A DNA stretch of 12,084 nucleotides from Thermoflexus hugenholtzii JAD2 (GCA_945861815.1 CAMAVV010000029.1:1-12084), one strand, 5' to 3'. Positions 1-7,232 are shown, counted from the stretch's first letter. Numbers and translations: made by a program. The notes: generated by a model not told the origin, from the sequence alone.

Positions 1-34
1 GCCGCACCGGAGTGGCTAAATCTCTTGCATTCTC

Positions 35-937
35 TCACCGAAACCTCGGCGCTATCTTGCTTCCGAACATTTCGAGCTGCTCCAGATAATGCTCCAGCGT
101 CTTCGCCTTGAAATAAAAGTTCATCCCCGTCGCGCCTGCCTTCCGATAGGCCGCGATCTGGTCCACCACCGCGTTGAAGCCGCTCGGCTCTGAGATGTCA
201 TAGTTCGGATCCCCCATGATGACGATCTCCATCGGCTCTTTCCGCGCCTTCCACTCAGGCCACTGCGTCGCCTCGGCGAATATCGCGCTGAGCTTTTTGA
301 TATTCACGCCGGGCGTGTCCCATCCGTCCGCGCTCACCAGCGCGCGCCGCAGCGAGATCCTTGTATCGCCCCCAAGCCATATCGGCACATGCTCCTGCAC
401 TGCATGCGGGTCGATGATGAAATCGTCGAAGGTGTAGAACTTCCCGTGAAAGACCGGCTGCTGCTTGCCCATCGCCGCGCGCAGCGCCAAGAGTCCCTCC
501 GTATACCGCTCCGCCCGGTGCTCGAACTCCACACCCAGCAGGTCGAACTCCTCTTTCAGCGTCCCGACGCCGACTCCCAATATCAATCGCCCGCCCGACA
601 TCACGTCCAGCGTCCCGTATCTCTTCGCTATTGCCAGCGGGTGGTGGTAGGGCAAGACGACGACATGGGTGAGGAACTTCAACCGCCGCGTCACTGCCGC
701 AAGGTAGCCAAAGGTCGCGAGGGGATCGTAGTACCGCGGCCCGCGCGCCTGCACGATGTGCGTCGGGATGCCGACGTGCTCGCTGCACGAGATGTGATTG
801 ATGCCCGCCCTCTCGGCGGTGATCGCAATCTGCCGCAGCTCCCTGGGGCCGCTCTCCAGCTCCCACGGCTGATGCCGTCGCGTCAGATGCGTCGCGATCG
901 GCGTCACCAGGCCAAATATCATCTCGCGCTCAGCCAC
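35..937 (-). CDS. LLM-class (luciferase-like) F420-dependent oxidoreductase, second copy
   Basis: The 300-aa product has the luciferase-like TIM-barrel pattern: FGLVTPI at the first strand, SEHVG near residue 53, DPLATFGYLAAVT, the LGVGVGTLKEEFDLLG segment, IWLGG and SADGW. In this family these regions surround the flavin or F420 pocket. The fold implies reduced F420- or FMN-dependent hydride transfer; the substrate cannot be read from sequence. The start is GTG at 935-937, chosen because its N-terminus aligns residue for residue with the upstream paralog and a GAGGGA ribosome site lies just before it. An ATG five codons later would cut into the conserved first strand. It lies 15 bp behind its paralog and is surely co-transcribed. 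No signal peptide or membrane segment is visible, so it should be cytosolic. Family call firm; cofactor F420 rather than FMN is inferred. Confidence 0.88.
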   Translation of the reverse strand: MAEREMIFGLVTPIATHLTRRHQPWELESGPRELRQIAITAERAGINHISCSEHVGIPTHIVQARGPRYYDPLATFGYLAAVTRRLKFLTHVVVLPYHHPLAIAKRYGTLDVMSGGRLILGVGVGTLKEEFDLLGVEFEHRAERYTEGLLALRAAMGKQQPVFHGKFYTFDDFIIDPHAVQEHVPIWLGGDTRISLRRALVSADGWDTPGVNIKKLSAIFAEATQWPEWKARKEPMEIVIMGDPNYDISEPSGFNAVVDQIAAYRKAGATGMNFYFKAKTLEHYLEQLEMFGSKIAPRFR

Positions 938-952
938 GTCTCCCTCGCGTCC

Positions 953-1855
953 TTACGAAAACTTCGGCGCAACCTTATCCCGAAATATCTCCAACTGCTC
1001 CAAATAATGCTCCAGCGAGTTCGACCTGAAATACATATTCAGGATCGTCGCCCCCGCCTTGCGATAGCTCTCTACCTGGTCTGTGACGCTTGCAATGCCG
1101 CTCGGCGTCGCCACGTCGTACACCGGTTCCGGCCCAAGCACTACGTCGAACGGCTCCTTCCGCGACTTCCACTCAGGCCACTGCTTCGCCTGCGGCAACA
1201 GCTCGCTCACCATCTCCAGGCTGAACCCGAACGGGTCCCAGCCGTCAGCCGAGACAAGCCCCCGCTTCAGCGAGAGCTTCGTGCGCCCTCCGATCCAAAT
1301 GGGTATGTGCTCCTGGACGCCGTGCGGTTCGATTATAAAATCGTCGTACTGGTAAAACTTCCCCTTGAACACCGGCTTCTGCTTGCCGAACGACTCTCGC
1401 AGCGCCTGCAAGGCCTCGGTGTAAATCTCCCCGCGACGCTCGAACTCCGCCCCAAGCAGTTCGAACTCCTGCTTCAAACTGCCGACGCCGATGCCCAGAA
1501 TGACGCGCCCCTCCGACATCTTGTCCAGAGTGCCATAGCGCTTCGCCACAGCCAGGGGATGATGGTAGGGCAGCACCAAGACGTGCGTCGCGAACCGGAT
1601 CTTTCGAGTCACCGCCGCCATATACCCGAAGGTCGCCAGCGGGTCGTAGTATCGGAAGCCGCGCACTTTCCCCACCTCCGTCGGGATGCCGACGTGCTCG
1701 CTGCACGTCAGGTGGTAAAAGCCGCACCGGTCAGCCGTGATGGCGATCTGACGCAACTCCGCCGGCCCGCCGGTTAGCTCCCACTTCGCATGCCTCCCCG
1801 GCAGATGCGTCACTATCGGCGTCACGATGCCAAACTTCAGCGCCTCTTCACTCAT
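953..1855 (-). CDS. LLM-class (luciferase-like) F420-dependent oxidoreductase, first copy
   Basis: This 300-aa protein is the promoter-proximal member of a tandem pair. It has the same length as the downstream copy, and by eye roughly two thirds of the first 60 residues are identical. Family landmarks are FGIVTPI (8-14), CSEHVGIPT, DPLATFGYMAAVT, the LGIGVGSLKQEFELLG segment, PIWIGG and SADGWDP. The ATG at 1853-1855 has a strong GAGGAGG ribosome site about six bases upstream on the minus strand. The product is expected to be a soluble flavin- or F420-dependent oxidoreductase of the bacterial luciferase superfamily, substrate unknown. Differences from the partner cluster in the region around residues 200-250, which in this fold often borders the substrate pocket, so the copies may have different substrates. 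The 299-bp gap upstream holds two hairpins and a composite repeat, and I could not find a clear promoter there. Confidence 0.9.
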   Translation of the reverse strand: MSEEALKFGIVTPIVTHLPGRHAKWELTGGPAELRQIAITADRCGFYHLTCSEHVGIPTEVGKVRGFRYYDPLATFGYMAAVTRKIRFATHVLVLPYHHPLAVAKRYGTLDKMSEGRVILGIGVGSLKQEFELLGAEFERRGEIYTEALQALRESFGKQKPVFKGKFYQYDDFIIEPHGVQEHIPIWIGGRTKLSLKRGLVSADGWDPFGFSLEMVSELLPQAKQWPEWKSRKEPFDVVLGPEPVYDVATPSGIASVTDQVESYRKAGATILNMYFRSNSLEHYLEQLEIFRDKVAPKFS

Positions 1856-1897
1856 CTCCGCCTCCTCGAAGGTCTTCCTGCTCCTCTCCCTCTTACT

Positions 1898-1920
1898 TCC
1901 CTTCCTTCTCAGGGAAGGGA
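1898..1920. repeat. Hairpin, 8-bp perfect stem with TTCTCAG loop
   Basis: Arms TCCCTTCC (1898-1905) and GGAAGGGA (1913-1920) pair perfectly around the seven-base loop TTCTCAG. A second hairpin at 1951-1973 has the same loop and geometry but different central stem pairs. It lies about 40 bases upstream of the first LLM gene, so it may be in that gene's 5' leader. There is no adjoining T tract, so it is not a standard terminator. Confidence 0.7.
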
Positions 1921-1950
1921 CCGAGGGTTAGGTCAATCTTCCTTCCTATC

Positions 1951-2080
1951 TCCCTCTCTTCTCAGGAGAGGGACTAAGGTCGAAGGCTGCCGAGATCCCG
2001 TATGTGTCATCACTCCGTATGTGTCTGCACCCCGCGTGCCCCACCGGGGCCGCATCGGAGCCGCATCGGGAGAGAGGTCT
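1951..2080. repeat. Composite dispersed repeat, long copy A
   Basis: The copy opens with a hairpin: arms TCCCTCTC (1951-1958) and GAGAGGGA (1966-1973) around loop TTCTCAG. Next comes a shared lead-in at 1976-2000 that includes GCCGAGATCCCG. Then follow three 17-bp units (1993-2009, 2010-2026 and a degenerate third at 2027-2043) with consensus TCACTCCGTATGTGTC plus one base. Three 11-bp units follow at 2041-2073 (GCATCGGAGCC type), and the copy ends in GAGAGAGGTCT. The same order of parts recurs near 7301 and 8976. It fills the gap between the methyltransferase and LLM genes. Function unknown; a non-autonomous mobile or structured intergenic repeat is the simplest reading. Confidence 0.75.
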
Positions 2081-2154
2081 CCAACTTCCCTTTTCCCTGT
2101 TCCTTTCTTTTTCCCTACGTTCCTGACTGCCTAAGTCCCCGCTTCCCTCTCTAA

Positions 2155-3039
2155 TCACCCCGCCCACCGCGCATACATCGCCGTCGGCAAGAGCCGCCCC
2201 TTGCTTCGCTCTACATTCGCCAGCTCTCCTGCCGTTACCTGTCCGCCTTTTCCCTCCATCGTCTGCTCGACGATGTTTCGCAGGCTGATGGGAGAGAGCT
2301 GCACTGCATAGCACGTCAATATAAGGAATAGCGGCCTATCGCTCGCACTGGCGCGACACTCTGCCAAGAGGCTCGCCAGCGACGTCTCCAACTCCCACAA
2401 CTCTCCCTCAGGCCCGCGCCCGTACTTCGGCGGGTCGATGATAAAGCCGTCGTACTTCACGCCGCGTCTGCCTTCGCGCTGCACGAACTTGATCGCATCG
2501 TCCACGATCCACCGCACGGGACGCTCCTCCAGCCCCGAGAGCCGTTGGTTCTCCGACGCCCAGTGCACGACTTTCTTCGATGCGTCGACGTGTGTCACCT
2601 TCGCCCCTGCCGCCGAGGCCGCCAGCGTCGCAAGCCCCGTGTACGCGAAGAGGTTCAGCACCTGCAATGGCCGCTTCGCCCCCTCGATCAACGCCGTCAT
2701 CCACTCCCAGTGGCTCGCCTGCTCCGGGAAGACTCCCATATGCCGGAACGACGTCGGCTGCGCCCAAAATTTCAGGTTCTTATAGCTCATCGGCCAGCGC
2801 GGCTCCAATTCCTTCGTGAAAACCCACCTGCTCCCTGCATCTTCCGTGCCGCAAAACGTTCCGGCCGCCTCGTCCCACGCCTTCTGCGGCAGGCCAGGCT
2901 TCCATATCGCCTGCGCCTCCGGCCTCACGAACGTGTGCTGGCCGAAGCGCTCCAGCTTCTGGCCGTTGCCGCTATCGAGCAATTCATAGTCCTTCCACCC
3001 GGAAGGGACAAGCGTTTCCAACTGTGCTGAAGCCTTCAT
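2155..3039 (-). CDS. Class I SAM-dependent methyltransferase (RlmI/COG1092-like)
   Basis: The 294-aa protein has a Rossmann methyltransferase core: motif I VLNLFAYTG (127-135) for S-adenosylmethionine, an acidic strand end THVDASKKVVHWASEN around 149-164, and motif IV as IDPPKYGRG (201-209). The NLFAYTG and DPPK pair is typical of the COG1092 group that includes the 23S rRNA m5C methyltransferase RlmI; rRNA or another nucleic acid is the likely substrate but not shown. No PUA domain is seen at the N-terminus. The frame stays open upstream to 3381, but that stretch lies antisense to pyrD and looks like low-complexity shadow. The ATG at 3037-3039 overlaps the pyrD stop as ATGA, which indicates translational coupling. 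The C-terminal SKGRLLPTAMYARW is also in keeping with this group. Confidence 0.85.
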   Translation of the reverse strand: MKASAQLETLVPSGWKDYELLDSGNGQKLERFGQHTFVRPEAQAIWKPGLPQKAWDEAAGTFCGTEDAGSRWVFTKELEPRWPMSYKNLKFWAQPTSFRHMGVFPEQASHWEWMTALIEGAKRPLQVLNLFAYTGLATLAASAAGAKVTHVDASKKVVHWASENQRLSGLEERPVRWIVDDAIKFVQREGRRGVKYDGFIIDPPKYGRGPEGELWELETSLASLLAECRASASDRPLFLILTCYAVQLSPISLRNIVEQTMEGKGGQVTAGELANVERSKGRLLPTAMYARWAG

Positions 3040-4103
3040 AGCGTTGCCCTCGCGCCCGCGCCCATCTTCTGCGCCAGCGCCCGGTTGATTTCCTTCACGA
3101 CCCCTGGCCCGCGATAGACTATCCCCGTATACAATTGCACCGCATTCGCTCCTGCCTGCATCATCGCCCAGGCATCGTCGCCATCGAAGATGCCCCCTGC
3201 GCCGATGATGAAAAAGTCTTTCGGCGCAAGTTTTCGCACTGCGGCCACCGTCTCCAGCGACCGCGTGTGCAAGAGCCGTCCGCTCAAGCCGCCCTCCCAC
3301 GATTGTGCGCGCGCTGGCCGCAGCGTCTTGTCCGTCGTCGTGTTCGTCGCGATGATGCCGTCGATGCCGCTCTCGACGCACGCGCGCACCGCATCGGCAA
3401 GCTGCTCTTGCGTAAGGTCCGGGGAAATCTTCACGAACAGCGGCTTGGGCGCCTTCCCTTGCGCCACCCTCGCTCGCACTGCGATCAGCCGCGCCGCAAG
3501 CTCCTTCAACGTTTGCGACCCCTGGAGCGACGTCAGTCCCGATGTATTCGGCGAGCTGACGTTGATCACGAAATAGTCGCCGTGCGCATACAGCGATTCC
3601 AGGCAGTTCTCATAGTCCGTCGCGGCGCGCTCCAGCGGCGTCGCGGCATTCTTGCCGATGTTGATTCCCAGGGGCGCGCGCCGCTTTCGATACCGCGAAA
3701 GGTTTGCGCTCACCTTCATCGCACCCTGGCTCGGAAAGCCCAGCCGGTTCACCAGCGACTGCGCCTCTTTCAGGCGGAAGACCCTCGGTTTCGGATTTCC
3801 CGGCTGCGCCACTGGCGTCACCGTGCCGATCTCCACAAACCCCATCCCGATCGCCTCGAACATCCGGGGCGCTTCGCCATTTTTATCTGCGCCCGCCGCC
3901 AGGCCCACGGGGCTGGGGAAGGAAAGTCCCTTCCACGTGAACGCAAGGCGCGGGTCGTTGTAAGCATAGAGGCGGCGGGCGATGCGATAGGTAAGCGGAA
4001 GCCATTGAACGCGACGCAGAAAGGCCAGCGTCACCCGGTGGCTCGTCTCCGGGTCCAACCGGTGCAGCGCAGGGCGCAGCAAATGTTCGTAGAAGATGCC
4101 CAC
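3036..4103 (-). CDS. pyrD: Dihydroorotate dehydrogenase (quinone), class 2
   Basis: PyrD oxidises dihydroorotate to orotate in pyrimidine synthesis and passes electrons to membrane quinone. At 355 aa it has class 2 length, with an N-terminal helical region (about 1-45) that in this class forms the membrane-associated quinone tunnel. FMN and substrate landmarks follow: GLAAGADKNG (67-76), EIGTVTP, NRLGFPSQG (119-127), NIGKN, NVSSPNTSGL (181-190) with the catalytic serine S184, FVKISPDLT with K225, ATNTT, GGLSGRLL and IIGAGGIFDG (299-308). TSGL replaces the more usual TPGL after the active-site loop. The start is GTG at 4101-4103 with an AGGGGG ribosome site about nine bases upstream. A TATACT -10-like hexamer lies at 4149-4154 but lacks a good -35. 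The gene leads a two-gene unit with the overlapping methyltransferase. Confidence 0.95.
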   Translation of the reverse strand: MGIFYEHLLRPALHRLDPETSHRVTLAFLRRVQWLPLTYRIARRLYAYNDPRLAFTWKGLSFPSPVGLAAGADKNGEAPRMFEAIGMGFVEIGTVTPVAQPGNPKPRVFRLKEAQSLVNRLGFPSQGAMKVSANLSRYRKRRAPLGINIGKNAATPLERAATDYENCLESLYAHGDYFVINVSSPNTSGLTSLQGSQTLKELAARLIAVRARVAQGKAPKPLFVKISPDLTQEQLADAVRACVESGIDGIIATNTTTDKTLRPARAQSWEGGLSGRLLHTRSLETVAAVRKLAPKDFFIIGAGGIFDGDDAWAMMQAGANAVQLYTGIVYRGPGVVKEINRALAQKMGAGARATL

Positions 4104-4207
4104 GTGCGCGGATCGCCCCCTGGTATCGCCTGCGATAAGGCTCGCGCAAGTATACCCGACTCAGGCGGCCCCGCGCGATTGCTCAGTGACGCACGTTCCA
4201 AATCCTT

Positions 4208-4300
4208 CTCTCTTGTTCCTCGCCATCAAGGGAGAGAGCTTGCGCTGAGTCTGCCGAAGCGACCTCGATCCCGATTCCGCATCGGGACCGAGAGGTGAGG
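4208..4300. repeat. Composite dispersed repeat, short copy E
   Basis: This copy lies in the 319-bp divergent gap between pyrD and the MFS gene. It starts with an imperfect hairpin (CTCTCTTG at 4208-4215 against CAAGGGAGAG at 4227-4236). It then has GAGTCTGCCGAAG, and then a clean hairpin: TCCCGAT (4269-4275), loop TCCGC, ATCGGGA (4281-4287). CTCG/CGAG (4264-4267 with 4289-4292) extends the stem across one mismatch. It lacks the 17-bp and 11-bp tandem units of the long copies. Apart from this repeat and the promoter at 4362-4390, I see nothing distinct in the gap. Confidence 0.6.
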
Positions 4301-4361
4301 GGGAACAAAACAAACCCTTGCGCCGCGTCTCAGGATTTTCACCCACGCCTGCCCCGCTCGA

Positions 4362-4390
4362 TTGACTGCCATTCCCCCCAGGCCGATAAT
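4362..4390 (+). promoter_or_regulatory. Sigma-70 promoter for the MFS gene
   Basis: TTGACT (4362-4367) and GATAAT (4385-4390) are separated by exactly 17 bp, each one mismatch from consensus. The predicted start near 4397 leaves a leader of about 26 bases, which contains the GGTGAG ribosome site at 4411-4416 before the ATG at 4423. Confidence 0.7.
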
Positions 4391-4422
4391 CCATCAGCTA
4401 TGCACTGTCCGGTGAGCGCATC

Positions 4423-5832
4423 ATGACCCAGCCCCTGCGGCGGCCTTTCATCATCTTCGCCGTCGTCGCTCCCGTCCTCCTCGTCGCCGCCATCAACTCC
4501 TCTATCGTCGCCATCGGCCTGCCCACGATGCGCGCCGACCTCGGCACGTCCCTCGCCTCCATCGGCTGGACGATCACCGCCTACCAACTCGCCCAAACCG
4601 TCATGATGCCCCTGGCTGGCAAGCTGAGCGACGACTGGGGCCGCAAGCGCGTCTTCATCGCCGCCCTGATCGTCTTCACCATGTGCACCATCGCCGCCGG
4701 TCTCTCGCCGAACATCGGCGTCCTCATCGGTTTTCGGATAATCCAAGGCCTCGCTGGCGCATTCTTCCAACCCTCCGCCACCGCCATCGTCAGCGACGCT
4801 TTCGGCGAGAAGCGCTCCACCGCCGTCGGTCTCCTCTCGAGCGTCGTCCCCATCGGCGCCATCGTCGGACCCAACTTGGGCGGCCTCATCCTCACCCACT
4901 TCTCCTGGCGATGGATCTTTTTCGTCAACGTCCCCATCTGCCTGGCCCTCATCGCGGGCGCGTCAACGGTTCTTCCCGACGCCGCGAAAAAGGCCAGGAG
5001 CAAGCTCGATCTCACGGGTGCCGGACTCTTCGCCGGCGGTCTCACACTTCTCCTCTACGGCCTCACCAACCTTGCTAATAGCACAGGCGCTCTCCCCTGG
5101 ACAGTCCCGCTCTTCTTCACCCTCAGCGCGGCCTTCCTCGGTGCTTTCGTCTGGCACGAGCACCGCACCAGTGCCCCATTCCTGAAACTCGATCTGCTGC
5201 GACAGCCTGCTTTCGCCGCCATCAACATGTACAACGTCGTCTTTGGCATCGCCTCCCTCGCCATCCCTGCCTTCCTTCCCTACTACGCCACGGTCGCCTT
5301 TGGCCTCTCCCCCGGGAAGAACGGACTTGCCCTCACGCCCTACTCTGTCTTCACGATCCTCGCTTCGCTCTTCTGCAGCCTCTTCCTCATCAAGCGCGGC
5401 TATCGGCGGCCTATGGTCTCCGGCACGCTCCTCATCGCCGCTGGCCTCTTCCTCCTCAGCCTCGGCCTGAAGGATGTCCGGCTCGGCTCCTTCGAGATGC
5501 CGAACGCGGCACTCCTCGGGCTCGTCTTCATGGTCAGCGGCATAGGCATAGGCTTCAGTAACCCTGCGTCAAACAACGCCATCCTCGATCTCGCCCCCGG
5601 CCAGATCGGCGCGGCCTCCGGACTGCGAGGCATGTTCCGGCTCAGCGGCGGCGTCATCGGCACGGCATCGATACCACTGGTGCTCAGCCGCTTCGGCGAT
5701 GAAGCCGTCGGGATGCGCTACATCTTCCTGGGCTTGGGCGTCATCCTGGTCCTCATGGTCCCGCTCCTCTACGTCATCCCCGACCACGCGCGCCAGCGCT
5801 ACATGGCAAAACGCCAGACCGCAAAAACGTAA
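4423..5832 (+). CDS. MFS transporter, DHA2 (EmrB/QacA-like) drug:H+ antiporter family
   Basis: The 469-aa protein is very hydrophobic throughout, with enough segments for about 14 membrane helices, as in the DHA2 family. Motif A is G66-KLSDDWGRKR between helices 2 and 3; motif C GAIVGPNLGGLI (145-156) marks helix 5 of antiporters; WRWIFFVNVPI (162-172) is a common DHA2 signature. It should export small hydrophobic compounds in exchange for protons at the inner membrane; the substrate is unknown. The ATG at 4423 has GGTGAG six bases upstream and its own strong promoter. The first helix starts about residue 8, so there is no long N-terminal tail. No membrane-fusion partner or outer-membrane gene is nearby, and no local regulator of the usual TetR or MarR kind adjoins it. 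It may therefore be constitutive. Confidence 0.92.
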   Translation: MTQPLRRPFIIFAVVAPVLLVAAINSSIVAIGLPTMRADLGTSLASIGWTITAYQLAQTVMMPLAGKLSDDWGRKRVFIAALIVFTMCTIAAGLSPNIGVLIGFRIIQGLAGAFFQPSATAIVSDAFGEKRSTAVGLLSSVVPIGAIVGPNLGGLILTHFSWRWIFFVNVPICLALIAGASTVLPDAAKKARSKLDLTGAGLFAGGLTLLLYGLTNLANSTGALPWTVPLFFTLSAAFLGAFVWHEHRTSAPFLKLDLLRQPAFAAINMYNVVFGIASLAIPAFLPYYATVAFGLSPGKNGLALTPYSVFTILASLFCSLFLIKRGYRRPMVSGTLLIAAGLFLLSLGLKDVRLGSFEMPNAALLGLVFMVSGIGIGFSNPASNNAILDLAPGQIGAASGLRGMFRLSGGVIGTASIPLVLSRFGDEAVGMRYIFLGLGVILVLMVPLLYVIPDHARQRYMAKRQTAKT

Positions 5833-5868
5833 GGGCGTCCCGGCGCAAAGCGCAAAAAAGATAGCCGC

Positions 5869-5916
5869 CGCGCGCCCCTTCCAGGATTCCTCACCAGGAA
5901 AGGAGAGAGGCGCGCG
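5869..5916. terminator. GC-rich inverted repeat between convergent genes
   Basis: CGCGCGCC (5869-5876) pairs perfectly with GGCGCGCG (5909-5916). The inner bases CCTTCC (5877-5882) and GGAAAGG (5898-5904) can extend the stem with one bulged A. It lies between the stop codons of the MFS gene and the convergent HTH gene, where a bidirectional stop would be useful. No T run follows on either strand, so a terminator role is only a guess from position. Confidence 0.35.
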
Positions 5917-5987
5917 ACGACTATGACTCGCTCTACGTAGCCCGACGGGGCAGATCGGGCCGAGCCGAGCGAAGAAGGCTCCTACCG

Positions 5988-6281
5988 TTACGATGCCATC
6001 GCGTGGCGTTCGGGTGCGGCCTGCTGCAAGATGCGGTGCACCGTGCGCACGCTCACGCCAAAGCGATTCGCCAGGTCATCCACGGAGACCTGGGCGGCAA
6101 CTCGGAACTTCAATATCTCAGTATTGCGCGTCGTCCGCTCCTCTTTCAAAAGCCACCCCGGCTCGTCATAGCGGCAGCGCGGCAGAGGGCATGTAAGGCA
6201 TGATGGGTGCATGTCGCAGCCCGCATCTTTATAGGTGATGAATTCAGGCAGATGATCGAGCGTGGAACCGTTCCGTGCCAT
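5988..6281 (-). CDS. Small four-cysteine plus helix-turn-helix protein, putative DNA-binding regulator
   Basis: The 97-aa product has two visible parts. Residues 22-36 form C22-x5-C28-x2-C31-x4-C36 (CDMHPSCLTCPLPRC), a compact knot able to bind zinc or an iron-sulfur cluster. Residues about 65-86 (VSVDDLANRFGVSVRTVHRIL) have the spacing of a helix-turn-helix, with SVRTVHRIL as the likely recognition helix; this resembles sigma-like or resolvase-type HTH segments. The ATG at 6279-6281 has GAAAGGA seven bases upstream. It follows the 265-aa gene by 57 bp on the same strand, with no obvious promoter between, so the two are probably one transcript. It could autoregulate that transcript through the palindrome at 7177-7188, or sense redox or metal through its cysteines. 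Both ideas are inference. I do not know a named family for it. Confidence 0.7.
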   Translation of the reverse strand: MARNGSTLDHLPEFITYKDAGCDMHPSCLTCPLPRCRYDEPGWLLKEERTTRNTEILKFRVAAQVSVDDLANRFGVSVRTVHRILQQAAPERHAMAS

Positions 6282-6338
6282 GTGTGTGTCCTTTCAGAAT
6301 CTTTGTATTCAACTGCAATCCGATACGTTGCTGCGTGC

Positions 6339-7136
6339 CTACGCAGAGATGGCGGCGAGATAGATCCCCCGGGCCGCCTCCAGCGTCAAAGCCAAACTGA
6401 GGAGATATCCTTCTTCACCGGACGCGCTGTCGGCGGTGAAATCCCGGCTGCCATCTTGGCGAACGCGCATCTGCGCGCGCACCACCTGCGCCCAGAAATC
6501 CGTCGCCTCTCGCGACCCGTCTTGGGCATAGACCTTCACCAGCCCGCCGTCGATCGCATTGAGAAGGCGCGCGCACAGGTCGGTGCGCAGGCGGCCGTAG
6601 AGTCCCGTCACTTCGATGCGCCCGTCGCTCGGCGCGCTGTCCCCCTCGATATGCTCCGCCGCCGCCGCCAGCGACGGCATGCCGGCGACGATGCGGCTCA
6701 GCCGCCACGGCTCCAGGTGAACCTTGACCAGCGTGGAGAGGCGCGTATCTTCCAGCTTGCCACTCCACTGCACGTGATGCACCACCCGCATCGAGGGCCT
6801 CGGCGCGCCCGCATCCACTTCGGCAATAGTGAGCGTCAGCAGTTCGCTGCGCTCGCCAGGGAAAAGAGAATAGGAGTTCGACTCAGTTTGCGGACCGGAA
6901 ACCGCCAGGCCCGCGACATACGACCTGCCGGGCAGCGGCTGCTTCCGCCGGGGATAAACCCCCCGCATGCCCACGCGCTGCACCAGGCTGAACATCCGCG
7001 ACGGCCTTGCCTGTACGACGACTGCCGTCTGCCTCGCGTAGTACGGTCTGTCCGCCACCGCTGCCATCCGCGCCCGCTCCGCCTGCACCCGCTCAACGAC
7101 CTCTTGGAACTGCCTCACCTCTACTTTTGTTGACAT
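6339..7136 (-). CDS. Hypothetical protein, 265 aa, not recognised
   Basis: I do not recognise this protein. It is soluble in appearance, with no signal peptide or membrane helix. Residues 1-28 are charged and heptad-like and should be helical. The middle (about 70-200) alternates short hydrophobic strands, such as ELLTLTIAEV and MRVVHHVQW, that suggest a beta-rich domain. The last 25 residues (LLSLALTLEAARGIYLAAIS) look like an amphipathic helix. There is one cysteine (DLCARLL). The ATG at 7134-7136 has a clear AAGGAG seven bases upstream, so the gene is very likely real. Its promoter (7203-7232) is good and is followed by a GAAC-N4-GTTC palindrome. It probably shares a transcript with the small cysteine/HTH gene downstream. 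A damage-induced or repressor-controlled role is suggested by the operator only. Confidence 0.7.
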   Translation of the reverse strand: MSTKVEVRQFQEVVERVQAERARMAAVADRPYYARQTAVVVQARPSRMFSLVQRVGMRGVYPRRKQPLPGRSYVAGLAVSGPQTESNSYSLFPGERSELLTLTIAEVDAGAPRPSMRVVHHVQWSGKLEDTRLSTLVKVHLEPWRLSRIVAGMPSLAAAAEHIEGDSAPSDGRIEVTGLYGRLRTDLCARLLNAIDGGLVKVYAQDGSREATDFWAQVVRAQMRVRQDGSRDFTADSASGEEGYLLSLALTLEAARGIYLAAISA

Positions 7137-7176
7137 CCCTGTGCTCCTTCAAATCAAGTTGCCTCTTCTGCAATCC

Positions 7177-7188
7177 GAACGCACGTTC
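7177..7188. promoter_or_regulatory. LexA-like operator palindrome GAAC-N4-GTTC
   Basis: GAAC (7177-7180), GCAC, GTTC (7185-7188) make a perfect inverted repeat. Including flanks it matches 13 of 14 positions of CGAACRNRYGTTYG, the LexA/DinR box of Bacillus-type bacteria. It lies about +9 to +20 relative to the predicted minus-strand start near 7196, a place where a bound repressor would block transcription. A further AGAACG half-site lies in the promoter spacer at 7215-7220. The binder could equally be the downstream HTH protein. Confidence 0.5.
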
Positions 7189-7202
7189 TAATGAATGTTT
7201 CG

Positions 7203-7232
7203 ATACTAGCACAGGCGTTCTAAACTCGTCAA
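7203..7232 (-). promoter_or_regulatory. Extended -10 promoter for the 265-aa gene
   Basis: Read on the minus strand, TTGACG (7232-7227) and TAGTAT (7208-7203) are 18 bp apart, and the -10 is preceded by TGC, an extended -10 element. The predicted start near 7196 gives a leader of about 60 bases carrying the palindrome at 7177-7188. Confidence 0.6.

Noticed and set aside
389..1777. A 462-codon plus-strand open frame antisense to both LLM genes
   Set aside because: It is arginine-rich, has no family features and mirrors two clear genes; a GC-bias shadow.
1790..2134. Short frames through repeat copies sharing a TPYVS-like peptide (also near 7308 and 9077)
   Set aside because: The common peptide simply reflects the shared repeat DNA. 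The 17- and 11-bp units are not multiples of three, and no ribosome site is consistent among copies.
3040..3381. N-terminal extension of the methyltransferase frame
   Set aside because: Lies antisense to nothing but inside pyrD in another frame on the same strand, reads as R/H-rich noise, and the ATGA overlap start fits better.
3135..4298. A 387-codon plus-strand frame antisense to pyrD
   Set aside because: Low-complexity R/H-rich translation over a certain gene, with no ribosome site I could support.
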